A stretch of DNA of 64,000 nucleotides, from the NCBI RefSeq assembly GCF_900232825.1, contig NZ_OCTP01000011.1, positions 333,261-397,260 of the forward strand, given 5' to 3'. This stretch comes from Anaerococcus sp. Marseille-P3625 (lineage in GTDB: Bacteria; Bacillota; Clostridia; Tissierellales; Peptoniphilaceae). Shown in pieces: positions 35,163 through 43,465 of the stretch (position 1 is its first letter; every line of letters starts with the position of its first letter). Made by a program: the position numbers and the translations under genes. Below the pieces are notes generated by a model. That model was not told the origin of the DNA, ran no database searches, and worked only from the letters and a program-made list of their open reading frames with translations.

Positions 35163-35443
35163 AATTCCTCCTTATTATTAAAATATTTTTTTAATTTCAA
35201 CTCAACTTCATTAACGTCCATATACTTATAAATCGGTATAACTGGAACTTTTACTGATGACTCTAATTCTCGAGCTAATTCATTACTAGTAAGTATTAAA
35301 TCTGATTCTGCTCCTCTAGCTCCGGATAAATCAGTATTCTCAACTTCTCCTTTTATTCCTAAATTTTTTAAAGCTTTTTCCGCACTCATTTTTAATATCA
35401 TACTTGAACCCACTCCAAAACCACATACTGCTAAAATTTTCAT
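35159..35443 (-). CDS. PTS EIIB component, ascorbate/galactitol type
   Basis: The 94-residue protein has the P-loop-like phosphorylation site AVCGFGVGSSMIL, with Cys6 as the expected phosphocysteine. Length and position (between IIA and IIC) fit UlaB/GatB. It starts 7 bp after the IIA stop. Confidence 0.87.
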   Translation of the reverse strand: MKILAVCGFGVGSSMILKMSAEKALKNLGIKGEVENTDLSGARGAESDLILTSNELARELESSVKVPVIPIYKYMDVNEVELKLKKYFNNKEEL

Positions 35444-35450
35444 CCTATAA

Positions 35451-35882
35451 CTAACCCTCCTTTATTAATAAATTGATTGCATCAAGATTACCACTTAGAA
35501 ATATTTTTTTGTTTTTTTCATCCATTAATAATTCCGATAATTCTGATAAATCCATTAGATGCTTTGTCCTGTCAACTGGAGCTAAAACAATTATAAGTTT
35601 TACATCTTTTCCTTTGAAATCTACTGCTTCCTCTAAAAATAATAAACTCATTGATTCTTTTATGACATTATTCTTTGAAATTGCATGAGGTATTGCTATA
35701 TAATCATCAACAACAACATAAGGCCCGAATTTTTCTATACTATCAATCATTTCATTTACATATTGAGCTTTAATAGAGGAATCATCTATTAATGGGGTTG
35801 AAGCAAAATTAATCGCCTCTTTCCAATTGTGTGCAGATTTCATTCTCATCATTCGTTTTCTTGTAAGAACTTCACTTAACAT
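35451..35882 (-). CDS. PTS EIIA component, mannitol/fructose superfamily
   Basis: The 143-residue protein carries the phosphorylated histidine in DYIAIPHAISKN (near residue 67) and LLFLEEAVDFKGKDVKLIIVLAP, as in EIIA-Man/Fru proteins such as UlaC. It passes phosphate from HPr to EIIB. The start abuts the regulator stop. Confidence 0.87.
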   Translation of the reverse strand: MLSEVLTRKRMMRMKSAHNWKEAINFASTPLIDDSSIKAQYVNEMIDSIEKFGPYVVVDDYIAIPHAISKNNVIKESMSLLFLEEAVDFKGKDVKLIIVLAPVDRTKHLMDLSELSELLMDEKNKKIFLSGNLDAINLLIKEG

Positions 35883-37864
35883 TAATTCTCCTTTTTTAAT
35901 TTATAATTCAAATTTTTCCTAATGATTTCATATGCTTCTACTGAATTATTTGCTTTCAGCAATTCATTTTTGAAATTATCATCTGAAAACAAAATGGTTA
36001 TATCAAATAATGCACTCAAATGACTTTTATAATCTAAAGTCGCGAACATTATAATAAAATTTATTTTTTCTTTTGTATTATTATCAAAAAATATCGGATT
36101 TCGGATTATTAAAAGAGAAAATCCAATTGCCATAATTTCATTTGAGATATCTGCATGAGGTAAAGCAGTCCTATCAGCTATTATTATGTACGGTCCTTTT
36201 TCTTTTATATTCTTAATGCAGTTAATTACATAACCCTTATCGACAACATTATTTTTTATCAATAAATCTCCTGCAATTTTAATGGCTTCTTCCCAACTTT
36301 TAACATCATCGGTTACTTTAATATAATCGACAGTTAAGTATTCTTTTAATGATTTGCTTTTATTATTTCTCAATAAAATATCTTCCTTTAAAATGGGTTG
36401 ATTAAAATAATAATTAATTTTTTTATATGAAATTTTATTTATTTTTGCTTCTATTAAATTAATATCATTTGAAGACAAAACAGAATTTACATACAAAGAT
36501 GGGAAATGTATATGGTCTAATACAACAGTCGATATTATCAAATCACACTGGTTCAAATCTAAGTCCATTATTTCTCTCTTATTAAAAACGCCTAGAATTT
36601 GAAAGTTGAATTTCTGTTTTAGCTTCAACTTTAAAAGCTGACTAGTACCTATACCTGAATTGCATATAATAGCTATTTTAATATTATTTATTACACTTTG
36701 TTTTATTTTTTCATATGATCCATAAAAATAAATCAATATATATGAAATTTCATTATTAGTTAGTTCTCTAGAAAAAAAATTATTGAGCAAATACAAGTTT
36801 TTTCTAACTGACGAATCAATATGAATATTTTCTATTGTAAATAAGCTTAAATCCGGTGCTTCATCTTCTACATCTGTATGATATGAATATATTCTAAGAA
36901 TATGATTCGAAAGATTTTCAAATAATTGGTAATCCTTGTGAAATGGCACTTGTAATTCAAGAGAAATTTTGTCAATAAATTTTCTAGTAATTATTTGAAT
37001 TGATGGAGATTTAGATGATTTTACAACATTTGATTTATATTTCATGTTACTAATTAATTCCTCGAAAAAATCGATTTTTTCTTTAGGCAAATCTATTCCC
37101 AAATACTTCTTAATCAAGGGCAGTAATATTTTCATATCATATGATAATTTTATATTGCTTGCGGAATTATCTAATTGATTTTTATTTGATCTATAATAGA
37201 AAATCATTAAATAATAAGTTAAAACTAAATTAGACTGATCAAACAAATTTATATCTTTAGAATTCTCAAAAACATTTACTAATTTAGATACTCTAGTTTT
37301 TAAATTAATATAGTTATTAGATACAGATATTGTATAATTATTACTATTAAATAGTATCTGAAGCAGATATATTTTTTCATTTAATATATTTAGAATAAAT
37401 CTATTTATATAATATTCATTTGATTGAATAGTTAATCCTATGCTATGAATATTTAATAAATCAAATTTATAATTTAATAAAAAATTTCTAAATTCATCTA
37501 ACTCCAAATAAAATGTTGATTTTGAAATTTCTAGAATTTCAATTATCTTTTCATAATTGAGACCTTCATTGTTTATAATTAATAGAGTAGTAATTAAATC
37601 AAATCTTTCACATTTTGTTAATTTATAATCTTTAATTTCTAATTCGTTTAATAAAATATCTAGAAATTGTTTATTATTTATTGAGACAACATTCTCATTT
37701 ATTCTTATATTTAGACCAATCTTATTTACTTCATCGTTAATATTTGCAATAATCATTCTGATATATCTTTTAGTTACATGAAATTTGTTAGCTATTAAAT
37801 CAATAGTTAGTTTTTTTTCTGAATTTACAATAAATTTTATTAAATCTAAATCTCTCTTATTTAT
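35882..37864 (-). CDS. PRD-containing transcriptional regulator (BglG/MtlR type) with EIIA domain; AUA start
   Basis: From the first ATG (37756) the protein would be 624 residues, but the frame continues upstream for 36 codons that encode a helix-turn-helix (NKRDLDLIKFIVNS, LTIDLIANKFHVTKRYIR), the expected N-terminal DNA-binding unit. No ATG, GTG or TTG exists there. An ATA (37862-37864) sits 7 nt after AGGAGG, with an in-frame TAA just upstream. I take 37864 as start (660 residues). Further on come a second HTH, PRD domains with conserved His, an EIIB-like segment (IAIICNSGIGTSQLLKLKL) and a C-terminal EIIA domain (TALPHADIS). It should activate the PTS operon when dephosphorylated. Confidence 0.8.
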   Translation of the reverse strand: MNKRDLDLIKFIVNSEKKLTIDLIANKFHVTKRYIRMIIANINDEVNKIGLNIRINENVVSINNKQFLDILLNELEIKDYKLTKCERFDLITTLLIINNEGLNYEKIIEILEISKSTFYLELDEFRNFLLNYKFDLLNIHSIGLTIQSNEYYINRFILNILNEKIYLLQILFNSNNYTISVSNNYINLKTRVSKLVNVFENSKDINLFDQSNLVLTYYLMIFYYRSNKNQLDNSASNIKLSYDMKILLPLIKKYLGIDLPKEKIDFFEELISNMKYKSNVVKSSKSPSIQIITRKFIDKISLELQVPFHKDYQLFENLSNHILRIYSYHTDVEDEAPDLSLFTIENIHIDSSVRKNLYLLNNFFSRELTNNEISYILIYFYGSYEKIKQSVINNIKIAIICNSGIGTSQLLKLKLKQKFNFQILGVFNKREIMDLDLNQCDLIISTVVLDHIHFPSLYVNSVLSSNDINLIEAKINKISYKKINYYFNQPILKEDILLRNNKSKSLKEYLTVDYIKVTDDVKSWEEAIKIAGDLLIKNNVVDKGYVINCIKNIKEKGPYIIIADRTALPHADISNEIMAIGFSLLIIRNPIFFDNNTKEKINFIIMFATLDYKSHLSALFDITILFSDDNFKNELLKANNSVEAYEIIRKNLNYKLKKEN

Positions 37865-37886
37865 GTCTATACCTCCTTATTTATAT

Positions 37887-37900
37887 TGTAAACGTTTTTT
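37887..37900. promoter_or_regulatory. cre-like element upstream of the PTS operon
   Basis: TGTAAACGTTTTTT matches the left half and core of the CcpA site consensus (TGWAANCGNTNWCA) but not the final CA. It lies 23 bp upstream of the regulator start. Confidence 0.3.
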
Positions 37901-37939
37901 TATTAATTTTCTAGATTAATACTATTCACTTATGGAACA

Positions 37940-37971
37940 AAAAAAGACTGTATAAAGTATTCCACAGTCTT
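37940..37971 (-). terminator. Terminator of the polysaccharide operon
   Basis: On the minus strand AGACTGTGGAATA pairs with TATACAGTCT and is followed by TTTTTTT, immediately after the stop of the 109-residue membrane protein gene. Confidence 0.8.
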
Positions 37972-37977
37972 CTTATT

Positions 37978-38307
37978 TTAATTTTCAATCAAGTTAAATC
38001 TTAATAGCAAGATAAGCATTACAAGCATCAATAAGATTCCTATAATTGTAAAAGCGTCTATTCTTTTTTTAAGGGCTAGTATTACTAGTGATATGGATAG
38101 GAGGAACATAAATAAATAGATTTGTAAAAAAATATATTCTCCATCATTTTTTATGATAAAAAACATGGCAACAAAGCCCAATATTGTTGATATTATTCCT
38201 AAATATTTGCTTGATTTTTTTCTATCTAGTATATATTCTAGAAAACTTATAACCCCAATAGTAAGTATTGCCGGCCATATCATGTTTTTTACTAACAATA
38301 ATCCCAT
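37978..38307 (-). CDS. Small polytopic membrane protein
   Basis: The 109-residue protein is not recognised. Three or four hydrophobic segments (about residues 8-24, 35-50, 60-78 and 86-104) leave little outside the membrane. It follows the SH3 lipoprotein gene by 21 bp in the polysaccharide operon. A role in export or anchoring cannot be shown. Confidence 0.6.
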   Translation of the reverse strand: MGLLLVKNMIWPAILTIGVISFLEYILDRKKSSKYLGIISTILGFVAMFFIIKNDGEYIFLQIYLFMFLLSISLVILALKKRIDAFTIIGILLMLVMLILLLRFNLIEN

Positions 38308-38328
38308 TTTCCCTCCATTTTACTAGAT

Positions 38329-38763
38329 TTATTTTTCTTTTAATAAATCAGATCTAATGTATCCTGTTTGGCCGTTTATGCTTACTCTTGTCCAATCGTC
38401 TGATTCTCCAAGTTTTATTATCTCATCTCCAGCATTTACTGTAGTAAGTATTTGTGATGTTTCACTTGGAGCCACTCTTACATTTACCAAGCCATCTACT
38501 GTGTAGATTACTCCGTCGGAAGATTCTTCATTTTCTTTAGTATCTTCGCCTGTAGTTTCTTTTTCATCAGTTTTCTCACTGGCTTTCTCATCAGTATTTT
38601 CATCAGTTTTTTCTTTATCATCTTTTTTATCATTTAAATTATTTTCATTTTCTTGACTAGTTTCTGTATCTTCTGGATGTCTAACTGAAACATATCTATC
38701 TTGTGTGCATCCTGTTATTGAAATTGCTAGTAAAAAAATTAAGAGAATTTTTATTTTATTCAT
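38329..38763 (-). CDS. Lipoprotein with C-terminal bacterial SH3 domain
   Basis: The 144-residue protein has a lipoprotein signal (IFLLAISITGC). After it come a 60-residue acidic, low-complexity linker of DEK/TDE repeats and an SH3b domain (VDGLVNVRVAPSETSQILTTV, then WTRVSINGQTGYIRSDLL). SH3b domains usually bind peptidoglycan. The start is the second of two ATGs (38763), 5 nt from GGAGG; it overlaps the end of the CpsD-like gene. It may tie the polysaccharide machinery to the wall (inference). Confidence 0.8.
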   Translation of the reverse strand: MNKIKILLIFLLAISITGCTQDRYVSVRHPEDTETSQENENNLNDKKDDKEKTDENTDEKASEKTDEKETTGEDTKENEESSDGVIYTVDGLVNVRVAPSETSQILTTVNAGDEIIKLGESDDWTRVSINGQTGYIRSDLLKEK

Positions 38764-39421
38764 CATTACCTCCAAACAAGTCATCTAATTCGTCTTCACC
38801 GTATTCATAGCCTGTGATTACTATTCCTAAAATATTGGCGTTGACTTTTTCTAGTTGCTCAATTGATTTTTGAGTTGTTTTTGCAAAACTTTGCTCATCT
38901 GTTGCAAATACTATGCAGTAATCTGCATTTGCAGCAAACATATTTGCTTCAGCTATGTCAGTATTTTCAGATATATTTATAAATACAAAATCATATATAT
39001 TGGAAATATCCTTAAAGAAATTTTTTATAATCTTTGGCTCTAGAAACTTATCTGCATAATCGATAACTTTTCCAACATTAAGATAGGCTAAGTTATCGAA
39101 TTTATCGTCAATTTCTACTAGGCTATCGATATCATAACCTCCAAGTATTACGTCTATAAAACCTCTATCGTTTGGCTTTTTGATTAGTAAGTCAAAGTCT
39201 GAATCTCTAAGATTTGCATCTATGATAAGTATATTGTTGCCATCTTCTGCAAGATGCCTTGCAATATTTATAATATTTTCTTCTTTTTGAGTATCCTTGC
39301 TTGATGCAGTAAAGGCTATGCTTACGTTTGATTTGCCAATTTTTTCTGTGATTTTGTCTTCTAAATTATAAAAAGATTGGAGAAGAATTTCTCTATTCTC
39401 GTCTGTTTTTTTTCTAAACAT
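38756..39421 (-). CDS. CpsD/BY-kinase-like ATPase with degenerate nucleotide-binding motifs
   Basis: The 221-residue protein has the fold pattern of CpsD/CapB tyrosine kinases: ILIIDANLRDSDFDLL (Walker A' region, near residue 70), RGFIDVILGG and ANADYCIVFATDE. The Walker A place reads SSKDTQKEENIINIA, without GK[ST], and Walker B reads YDFVFINISE, with Asn for the usual Asp. The C terminus has one YEY and no tyrosine cluster. A kinase activity is therefore unlikely. It directly follows the Wzz-like gene, its usual partner, which it may still bind. Confidence 0.75.
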   Translation of the reverse strand: MFRKKTDENREILLQSFYNLEDKITEKIGKSNVSIAFTASSKDTQKEENIINIARHLAEDGNNILIIDANLRDSDFDLLIKKPNDRGFIDVILGGYDIDSLVEIDDKFDNLAYLNVGKVIDYADKFLEPKIIKNFFKDISNIYDFVFINISENTDIAEANMFAANADYCIVFATDEQSFAKTTQKSIEQLEKVNANILGIVITGYEYGEDELDDLFGGNDE

Positions 39422-40196
39422 CTATCTCTCCTTTTTTATAGCTTGGAATTCTTCCTAGGACTTCATATTTGCTAGATTTTTCTCGACTCATTTCTTTAAT
39501 TTCTTTGGCATCAATTACCTGAGTGTTTGCATTTTCTTTGTTTGGATCTTCATTATCTAATTTCAAGTCTTTTTTCTTTGACTTATCAGATACTTCCCTA
39601 AGTTCTTTTACTTGATTAGCTTTTGATGCCGACAAATTTTCCTTTTCAACTTTTCTATTGTAAGAATTTATCCTAATAATTTGAATTAGTCCCCACAAAA
39701 CAAGGGCAATTGAGCCTGCAATTATAGAATATCTCATGCTATTATCTAAAATACCAGCAGAGCCATAAGAATATTCCATAACACTTGCTCCAGAATTATA
39801 AATATTATTTAAAACTCTAACTGAATATTCGGCATATTGATCTGCCAAGTCCTCTGCTCTAAGCTTATTTGTATCAACAACCACGATGTCGATTATTGAA
39901 GAATCTTTTGTTGGTTTGATTTCAAGCTTGGAATCAAATTTCCCGACATTCCAATCGATAGCCAAAGTTTCCAAAGTTTTTTGTTTGATCTTTGAGCTAT
40001 TAATAGTTGCTGCATAAGTTTTTGCAGTATCTTTGGCATCGTCAATATTTTCGACGTTTGTAGTTATAACTTTTGCCTGAGCCTTGTATTCTTTGTAACC
40101 TCCAAAGTTTAGAGCAAAGTAAGTTATCATTCCAACAATAATCCCTGCAATAATTGCAGATGGGATTGCTAGAAATAAAGATTTTTTATTTCTCAT
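39414..40196 (-). CDS. Wzz/CapA-like polysaccharide chain-length/export adaptor
   Basis: The 260-residue protein has two membrane segments (near residues 8-27 and 148-168) with an extracytoplasmic part between them that matches Wzz domains (AQAKVITTNVENIDDA, LEIKPTKDSSIIDIVVVD). A cytosolic charged tail follows. These proteins set chain length and activate a CpsD kinase. The ATG at 40196 after GGAGGAGAAA is the start; the longer frame begins inside the upstream gene. It overlaps both neighbours. Confidence 0.8.
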   Translation of the reverse strand: MRNKKSLFLAIPSAIIAGIIVGMITYFALNFGGYKEYKAQAKVITTNVENIDDAKDTAKTYAATINSSKIKQKTLETLAIDWNVGKFDSKLEIKPTKDSSIIDIVVVDTNKLRAEDLADQYAEYSVRVLNNIYNSGASVMEYSYGSAGILDNSMRYSIIAGSIALVLWGLIQIIRINSYNRKVEKENLSASKANQVKELREVSDKSKKKDLKLDNEDPNKENANTQVIDAKEIKEMSREKSSKYEVLGRIPSYKKGEIDV

Positions 40197-40971
40197 TTTC
40201 TCCTCCAAATTCTTTTGCCCCATTAATCATCAATTTTCGGGCAATTTTTATATCATTTATTTTTTCTCTATGATTTCTTAAAAAATATTCTATGTAAAGT
40301 CTATAAGCTCTTGGAAATAAGGCCTTGGAGAGTTTTCCCTTGTCAAAGAAAAATTTGTCATTGTAGCCAGTAAACCAAGTGGAATTGTCATTATAGATTT
40401 TAGCTATTAATTTTGTACTAGTCCTAAGTCTTAGACCTTTTTTGAAACAATCTCTTATAAAAAGACTATCTTCTCCAGAACCATTATCAGTTCCTGCCCC
40501 AAAATATGTTGAAATGGAAATGTTATTTCGCCTTATAGCTTCTTTTTTGAAGGCAAAATGCACTGATCCATATTTTAAAGACTTATAAAATTTAAGATTT
40601 GAATCTTCTTTTACTTTTATAATTTTCTCGTCATTTTGGTAGATAATAGTTTTAAATATGAAAAAATCTACATCAGGATAAGCTTTAAATTCGCTTAAAA
40701 TCTTATTATTGTAGCCTTCTTCAAAAACTTCATCATCATCTGCAAAAACTAGTATATCAGCTTTGCTATTAAGAATTGCTAAATTCCTGCTAAGGCCAAG
40801 TCCTCTTGTATCAGTTGAAATCATCCTGATTTTCTTATCATTCACATTTATTTCTTCATAAGAGTTATGGTCAGTTTGATTTATAATAAGAGCGTCAGTT
40901 TCTAAATTAAATCTCTTGTAGCAAGCTATAGACTTTTCATTCATAGTTGAAATTAGAACTTCAATTTTCAT
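40186..40971 (-). CDS. Glycosyltransferase family 2
   Basis: The 261-residue GT-A enzyme has LISTMNEKSIACYKR at the N terminus, the DxD-like ILVFADDDEVFEEGY near residue 85, and YFGAGTDNGSGEDSLFIRDC, the acceptor/base loop (ED). It lacks membrane segments. It should transfer a sugar from a nucleotide donor to the growing polysaccharide; donor and linkage are unknown. The ATG at 40971, after AAGGG, overlaps the upstream gene's end by 11 nt. Confidence 0.82.
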   Translation of the reverse strand: MKIEVLISTMNEKSIACYKRFNLETDALIINQTDHNSYEEINVNDKKIRMISTDTRGLGLSRNLAILNSKADILVFADDDEVFEEGYNNKILSEFKAYPDVDFFIFKTIIYQNDEKIIKVKEDSNLKFYKSLKYGSVHFAFKKEAIRRNNISISTYFGAGTDNGSGEDSLFIRDCFKKGLRLRTSTKLIAKIYNDNSTWFTGYNDKFFFDKGKLSKALFPRAYRLYIEYFLRNHREKINDIKIARKLMINGAKEFGGENEK

Positions 40972-42121
40972 CAATATCCCTTGTCGATTCAGCCTTTTCC
41001 CAAGTTGCCTTACTTTTGCCAGTAATTTGATTAAATGCTCCATGAATTTGAGCTAACATCATTAGACAATAATACATTGGAAAATAAAAAATCTTGCTTT
41101 TACTTTCAGTTAGCTTTCCAATTGTAGCAAGGATGAAAAATGCCACCTGCAAGAGGAAAAATATCCTATAAAATACTCCATCATTAAGCAAAAACAAATT
41201 GCTTATAATTAAAAGTATATGGAAAAAGCTTTGCAAAAATCTCAGTGTTTTGTGGTTAAAATGAAAGAAAGAAAAATATCCATATTCAAAAATATTAAGT
41301 CTTCTTAGATTTGTAAATAAATTAGTTAAAATCCTTCTTTGCATCCTAACTTTTCTCTTATACTCGTCTTTGCTATTGGCTCCTGCATATTCAACTGCAA
41401 CAGCTTTTGGATTGTATAAGGCTCTTTTATGGTTTAATCCAGCATGAAGTGGCATTTCATAATCGTGGCTACTTACCAAATCATAATGTCTATAATCTTT
41501 CTTTTTTACTGCATAGATTGCGCCATTGCCCGCAGCAATAGTTGAAATTTGGGATTCTATCTTTCTTAATCTTAGTTCCATATTCCAATAAGAATTTTCT
41601 GCCACAACAGAGGATTTTCCATCATCTTTTGCATAAATTAGCGAACCGCAGACATATTCTATATCATCAGCAGTAAAAAAACTTACCAATTCATCTATGG
41701 CATCTTTCTTAAACATAGAATTGGCATCGGAAAATACCAAAACTTCACCTTTGGCAATTTCTACCGCCTCATCTTGGGCGTTGGTCTTGCCTAGGTGATT
41801 TTTCACAGTATTTACTTTAATATCGTATTCTGGATGATTTTTAATAAATTTCTCGCAAATTTCAACAGTTCTATCATTCGAAGCATCATTTGCAATAATT
41901 ACCTCATAATATGGATAGGTTGTTTCTATAATATTTTCAAGCTTTCTTTCAATAACTTTTTCTTCATTGTAAGCTGAAATAATAATTGAAACAAAGGGTT
42001 TATAGCTATAATCTCTTTCGTTTTCTCTTTTTATAAGCTTATCCATGATAAATAAGGTTATAGGATAGCCAATCATGGCGTAAAATAATGCAAATATGCT
42101 AATATAAAAAATTATTTTCAT
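40961..42121 (-). CDS. Membrane-bound glycosyltransferase family 2
   Basis: The 386-residue protein has an N-terminal membrane helix (residues 3-25), a GT2 domain with VSIIISAYNEEKVIERKL, ANDASNDRT, LVFSDANSMF (DxN/DxD) and the QxxRW-like RVRMQRRIL. Two or three C-terminal helices (about residues 290-345) follow. This is the layout of processive or polysaccharide synthases of the BcsA/IcaA type. It is the first gene of the operon and starts after GAGGGATAT. Confidence 0.85.
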   Translation of the reverse strand: MKIIFYISIFALFYAMIGYPITLFIMDKLIKRENERDYSYKPFVSIIISAYNEEKVIERKLENIIETTYPYYEVIIANDASNDRTVEICEKFIKNHPEYDIKVNTVKNHLGKTNAQDEAVEIAKGEVLVFSDANSMFKKDAIDELVSFFTADDIEYVCGSLIYAKDDGKSSVVAENSYWNMELRLRKIESQISTIAAGNGAIYAVKKKDYRHYDLVSSHDYEMPLHAGLNHKRALYNPKAVAVEYAGANSKDEYKRKVRMQRRILTNLFTNLRRLNIFEYGYFSFFHFNHKTLRFLQSFFHILLIISNLFLLNDGVFYRIFFLLQVAFFILATIGKLTESKSKIFYFPMYYCLMMLAQIHGAFNQITGKSKATWEKAESTRDIDEN

Positions 42122-42140
42122 ATATCCCTCAATTCTTAAT

Positions 42141-42169
42141 AATTATATAATAAAAAAGGCTTTTTTCCA
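42141..42169 (-). promoter_or_regulatory. Promoter of the polysaccharide operon
   Basis: Minus-strand TTGGAA (42164-42169) and TATAAT (42141-42146) are 17 bp apart, 20 bp before the first start codon. Confidence 0.65.
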
Positions 42170-42181
42170 ATTATTTTTATC

Positions 42182-42210
42182 TGTTATTTTTTTTAATTTT
42201 GTTATATAAT
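42182..42210 (+). promoter_or_regulatory. gltS promoter
   Basis: TGTTAT (42182-42187) and TATAAT (42205-42210) are 17 bp apart. The ATG follows 28 bp later after ATGAGG. Confidence 0.5.
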
Positions 42211-42238
42211 AGTTAAATATAAAAATAATGAGGTTTAT

Positions 42239-43414
42239 ATGCAAATAGAATTAGATATTTTACAAACCTTGGGAATTGCCATAATAGCTTTTTCCTTGGG
42301 CAATTTAATAAAAAATAAAATAGAATTTTTTCAGAAATTTTTTATCCCAGCGCCTGTAATTGGTGGGATAATAGTAAGTTTTATAGTTTTTATCCTAAAG
42401 GAAAGCGGATCATATGAAATAAAATTTGACGATATTTTGCAAGATTTTTTCATGAACATATTTTTTACTTGTATAGGACTTACTTGTTCCTTTAAACTTT
42501 TGAAAAAAAGCGGAATTTTGGGATTAAAGCTTGCCCTTGCAATAATTATTCTTTTGCCACTACAAAATCTTATTGGGGTTATACTTTCATATTTCTTAAA
42601 GATTAATCCACTTTATGGCATAGCCATGGGTTCAACTTCTATGACCGGCGGCATTGGTTCAGCCATAAGTTTTGGCAAAATTATGGAAAGTTTTGGAGCA
42701 AGCAATTCAACAGAAATTGGAGTAGCTGCTGCAACTTTTGGACTTTTGGCAGGATCTTTGGTAGGAGGTCCTGTTGCTAAGAGATTAATTAGAAAAAATA
42801 ATTTGAAAAGTTTGACTTCTAATAATAGCCTTAACGAAAAAATAAGCTCATTGATAAATCAAAAAACTTTGCTAAGAGCTGTTGTAATCATTGGTCTAAG
42901 TGCCTTTCTTGGAACTTTTGTAAATAAAGTTTTGGCATTGACTAGCCTAAAATTCCCATATTATGTCGGTTGTCAATTTGCAGGACTAATCGTTAGAAAT
43001 ATTTATGACTTAGGAAAAAAAGATATAGGTATAGAAAATATAGAAACACTTGGAAATATTTCTCTTGCCCTATTTTTATCACTTGCTTTGATAAGCCTAA
43101 ATATAAGTGCAATTGTAGGCATTGCTCTACCAATGATTGTTATCATGCTTGCTCAAGCAGCTTTTATTGCAATTTATACAAGCCTTGTAACCTTTAATCT
43201 AACAGGAAAAAACTACGATGCAGCGGTAATGGTAGCAGGCCATTGTGGTGTCGGCCTTGGTCAAACTCCAAATGCCATTGCAAATATGGATGCGATTATA
43301 GAAGAAAAAGGTCCTAGCGAAGTTGCTATGTTTGTATTTCCAATAGTTTTGGCAATAGCAGTTAATCTAACAAATCCTATTGTAATTACACTTTTTATAA
43401 ATATTTTTAAATAA
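42239..43414 (+). CDS. gltS: Sodium/glutamate symporter
   Basis: The 391-residue GltS-family protein has about 11 membrane segments. The two reentrant-loop signatures are MGSTSMTGGIGSAISFG (near residue 130) and VAGHCGVGLGQTPNAIANM (near residue 330), the expected inverted pair. It imports glutamate with sodium. It is monocistronic and divergent from the polysaccharide operon. Confidence 0.92.
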   Translation: MQIELDILQTLGIAIIAFSLGNLIKNKIEFFQKFFIPAPVIGGIIVSFIVFILKESGSYEIKFDDILQDFFMNIFFTCIGLTCSFKLLKKSGILGLKLALAIIILLPLQNLIGVILSYFLKINPLYGIAMGSTSMTGGIGSAISFGKIMESFGASNSTEIGVAAATFGLLAGSLVGGPVAKRLIRKNNLKSLTSNNSLNEKISSLINQKTLLRAVVIIGLSAFLGTFVNKVLALTSLKFPYYVGCQFAGLIVRNIYDLGKKDIGIENIETLGNISLALFLSLALISLNISAIVGIALPMIVIMLAQAAFIAIYTSLVTFNLTGKNYDAAVMVAGHCGVGLGQTPNAIANMDAIIEEKGPSEVAMFVFPIVLAIAVNLTNPIVITLFINIFK

Positions 43415-43460
43415 AAAATCGACCTCCGATAGTTGCTTTTAGCTAACTATTGGGGGTCAA
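43415..43460. terminator. Terminator between gltS and uppP
   Basis: GACCTCCGATAGTT pairs with AACTATTGGGGGTC. The minus strand has a T6 run after the stem, so it is clearest for uppP; it may also serve gltS. Confidence 0.7.
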
Positions 43461-43465
43461 TTCAA

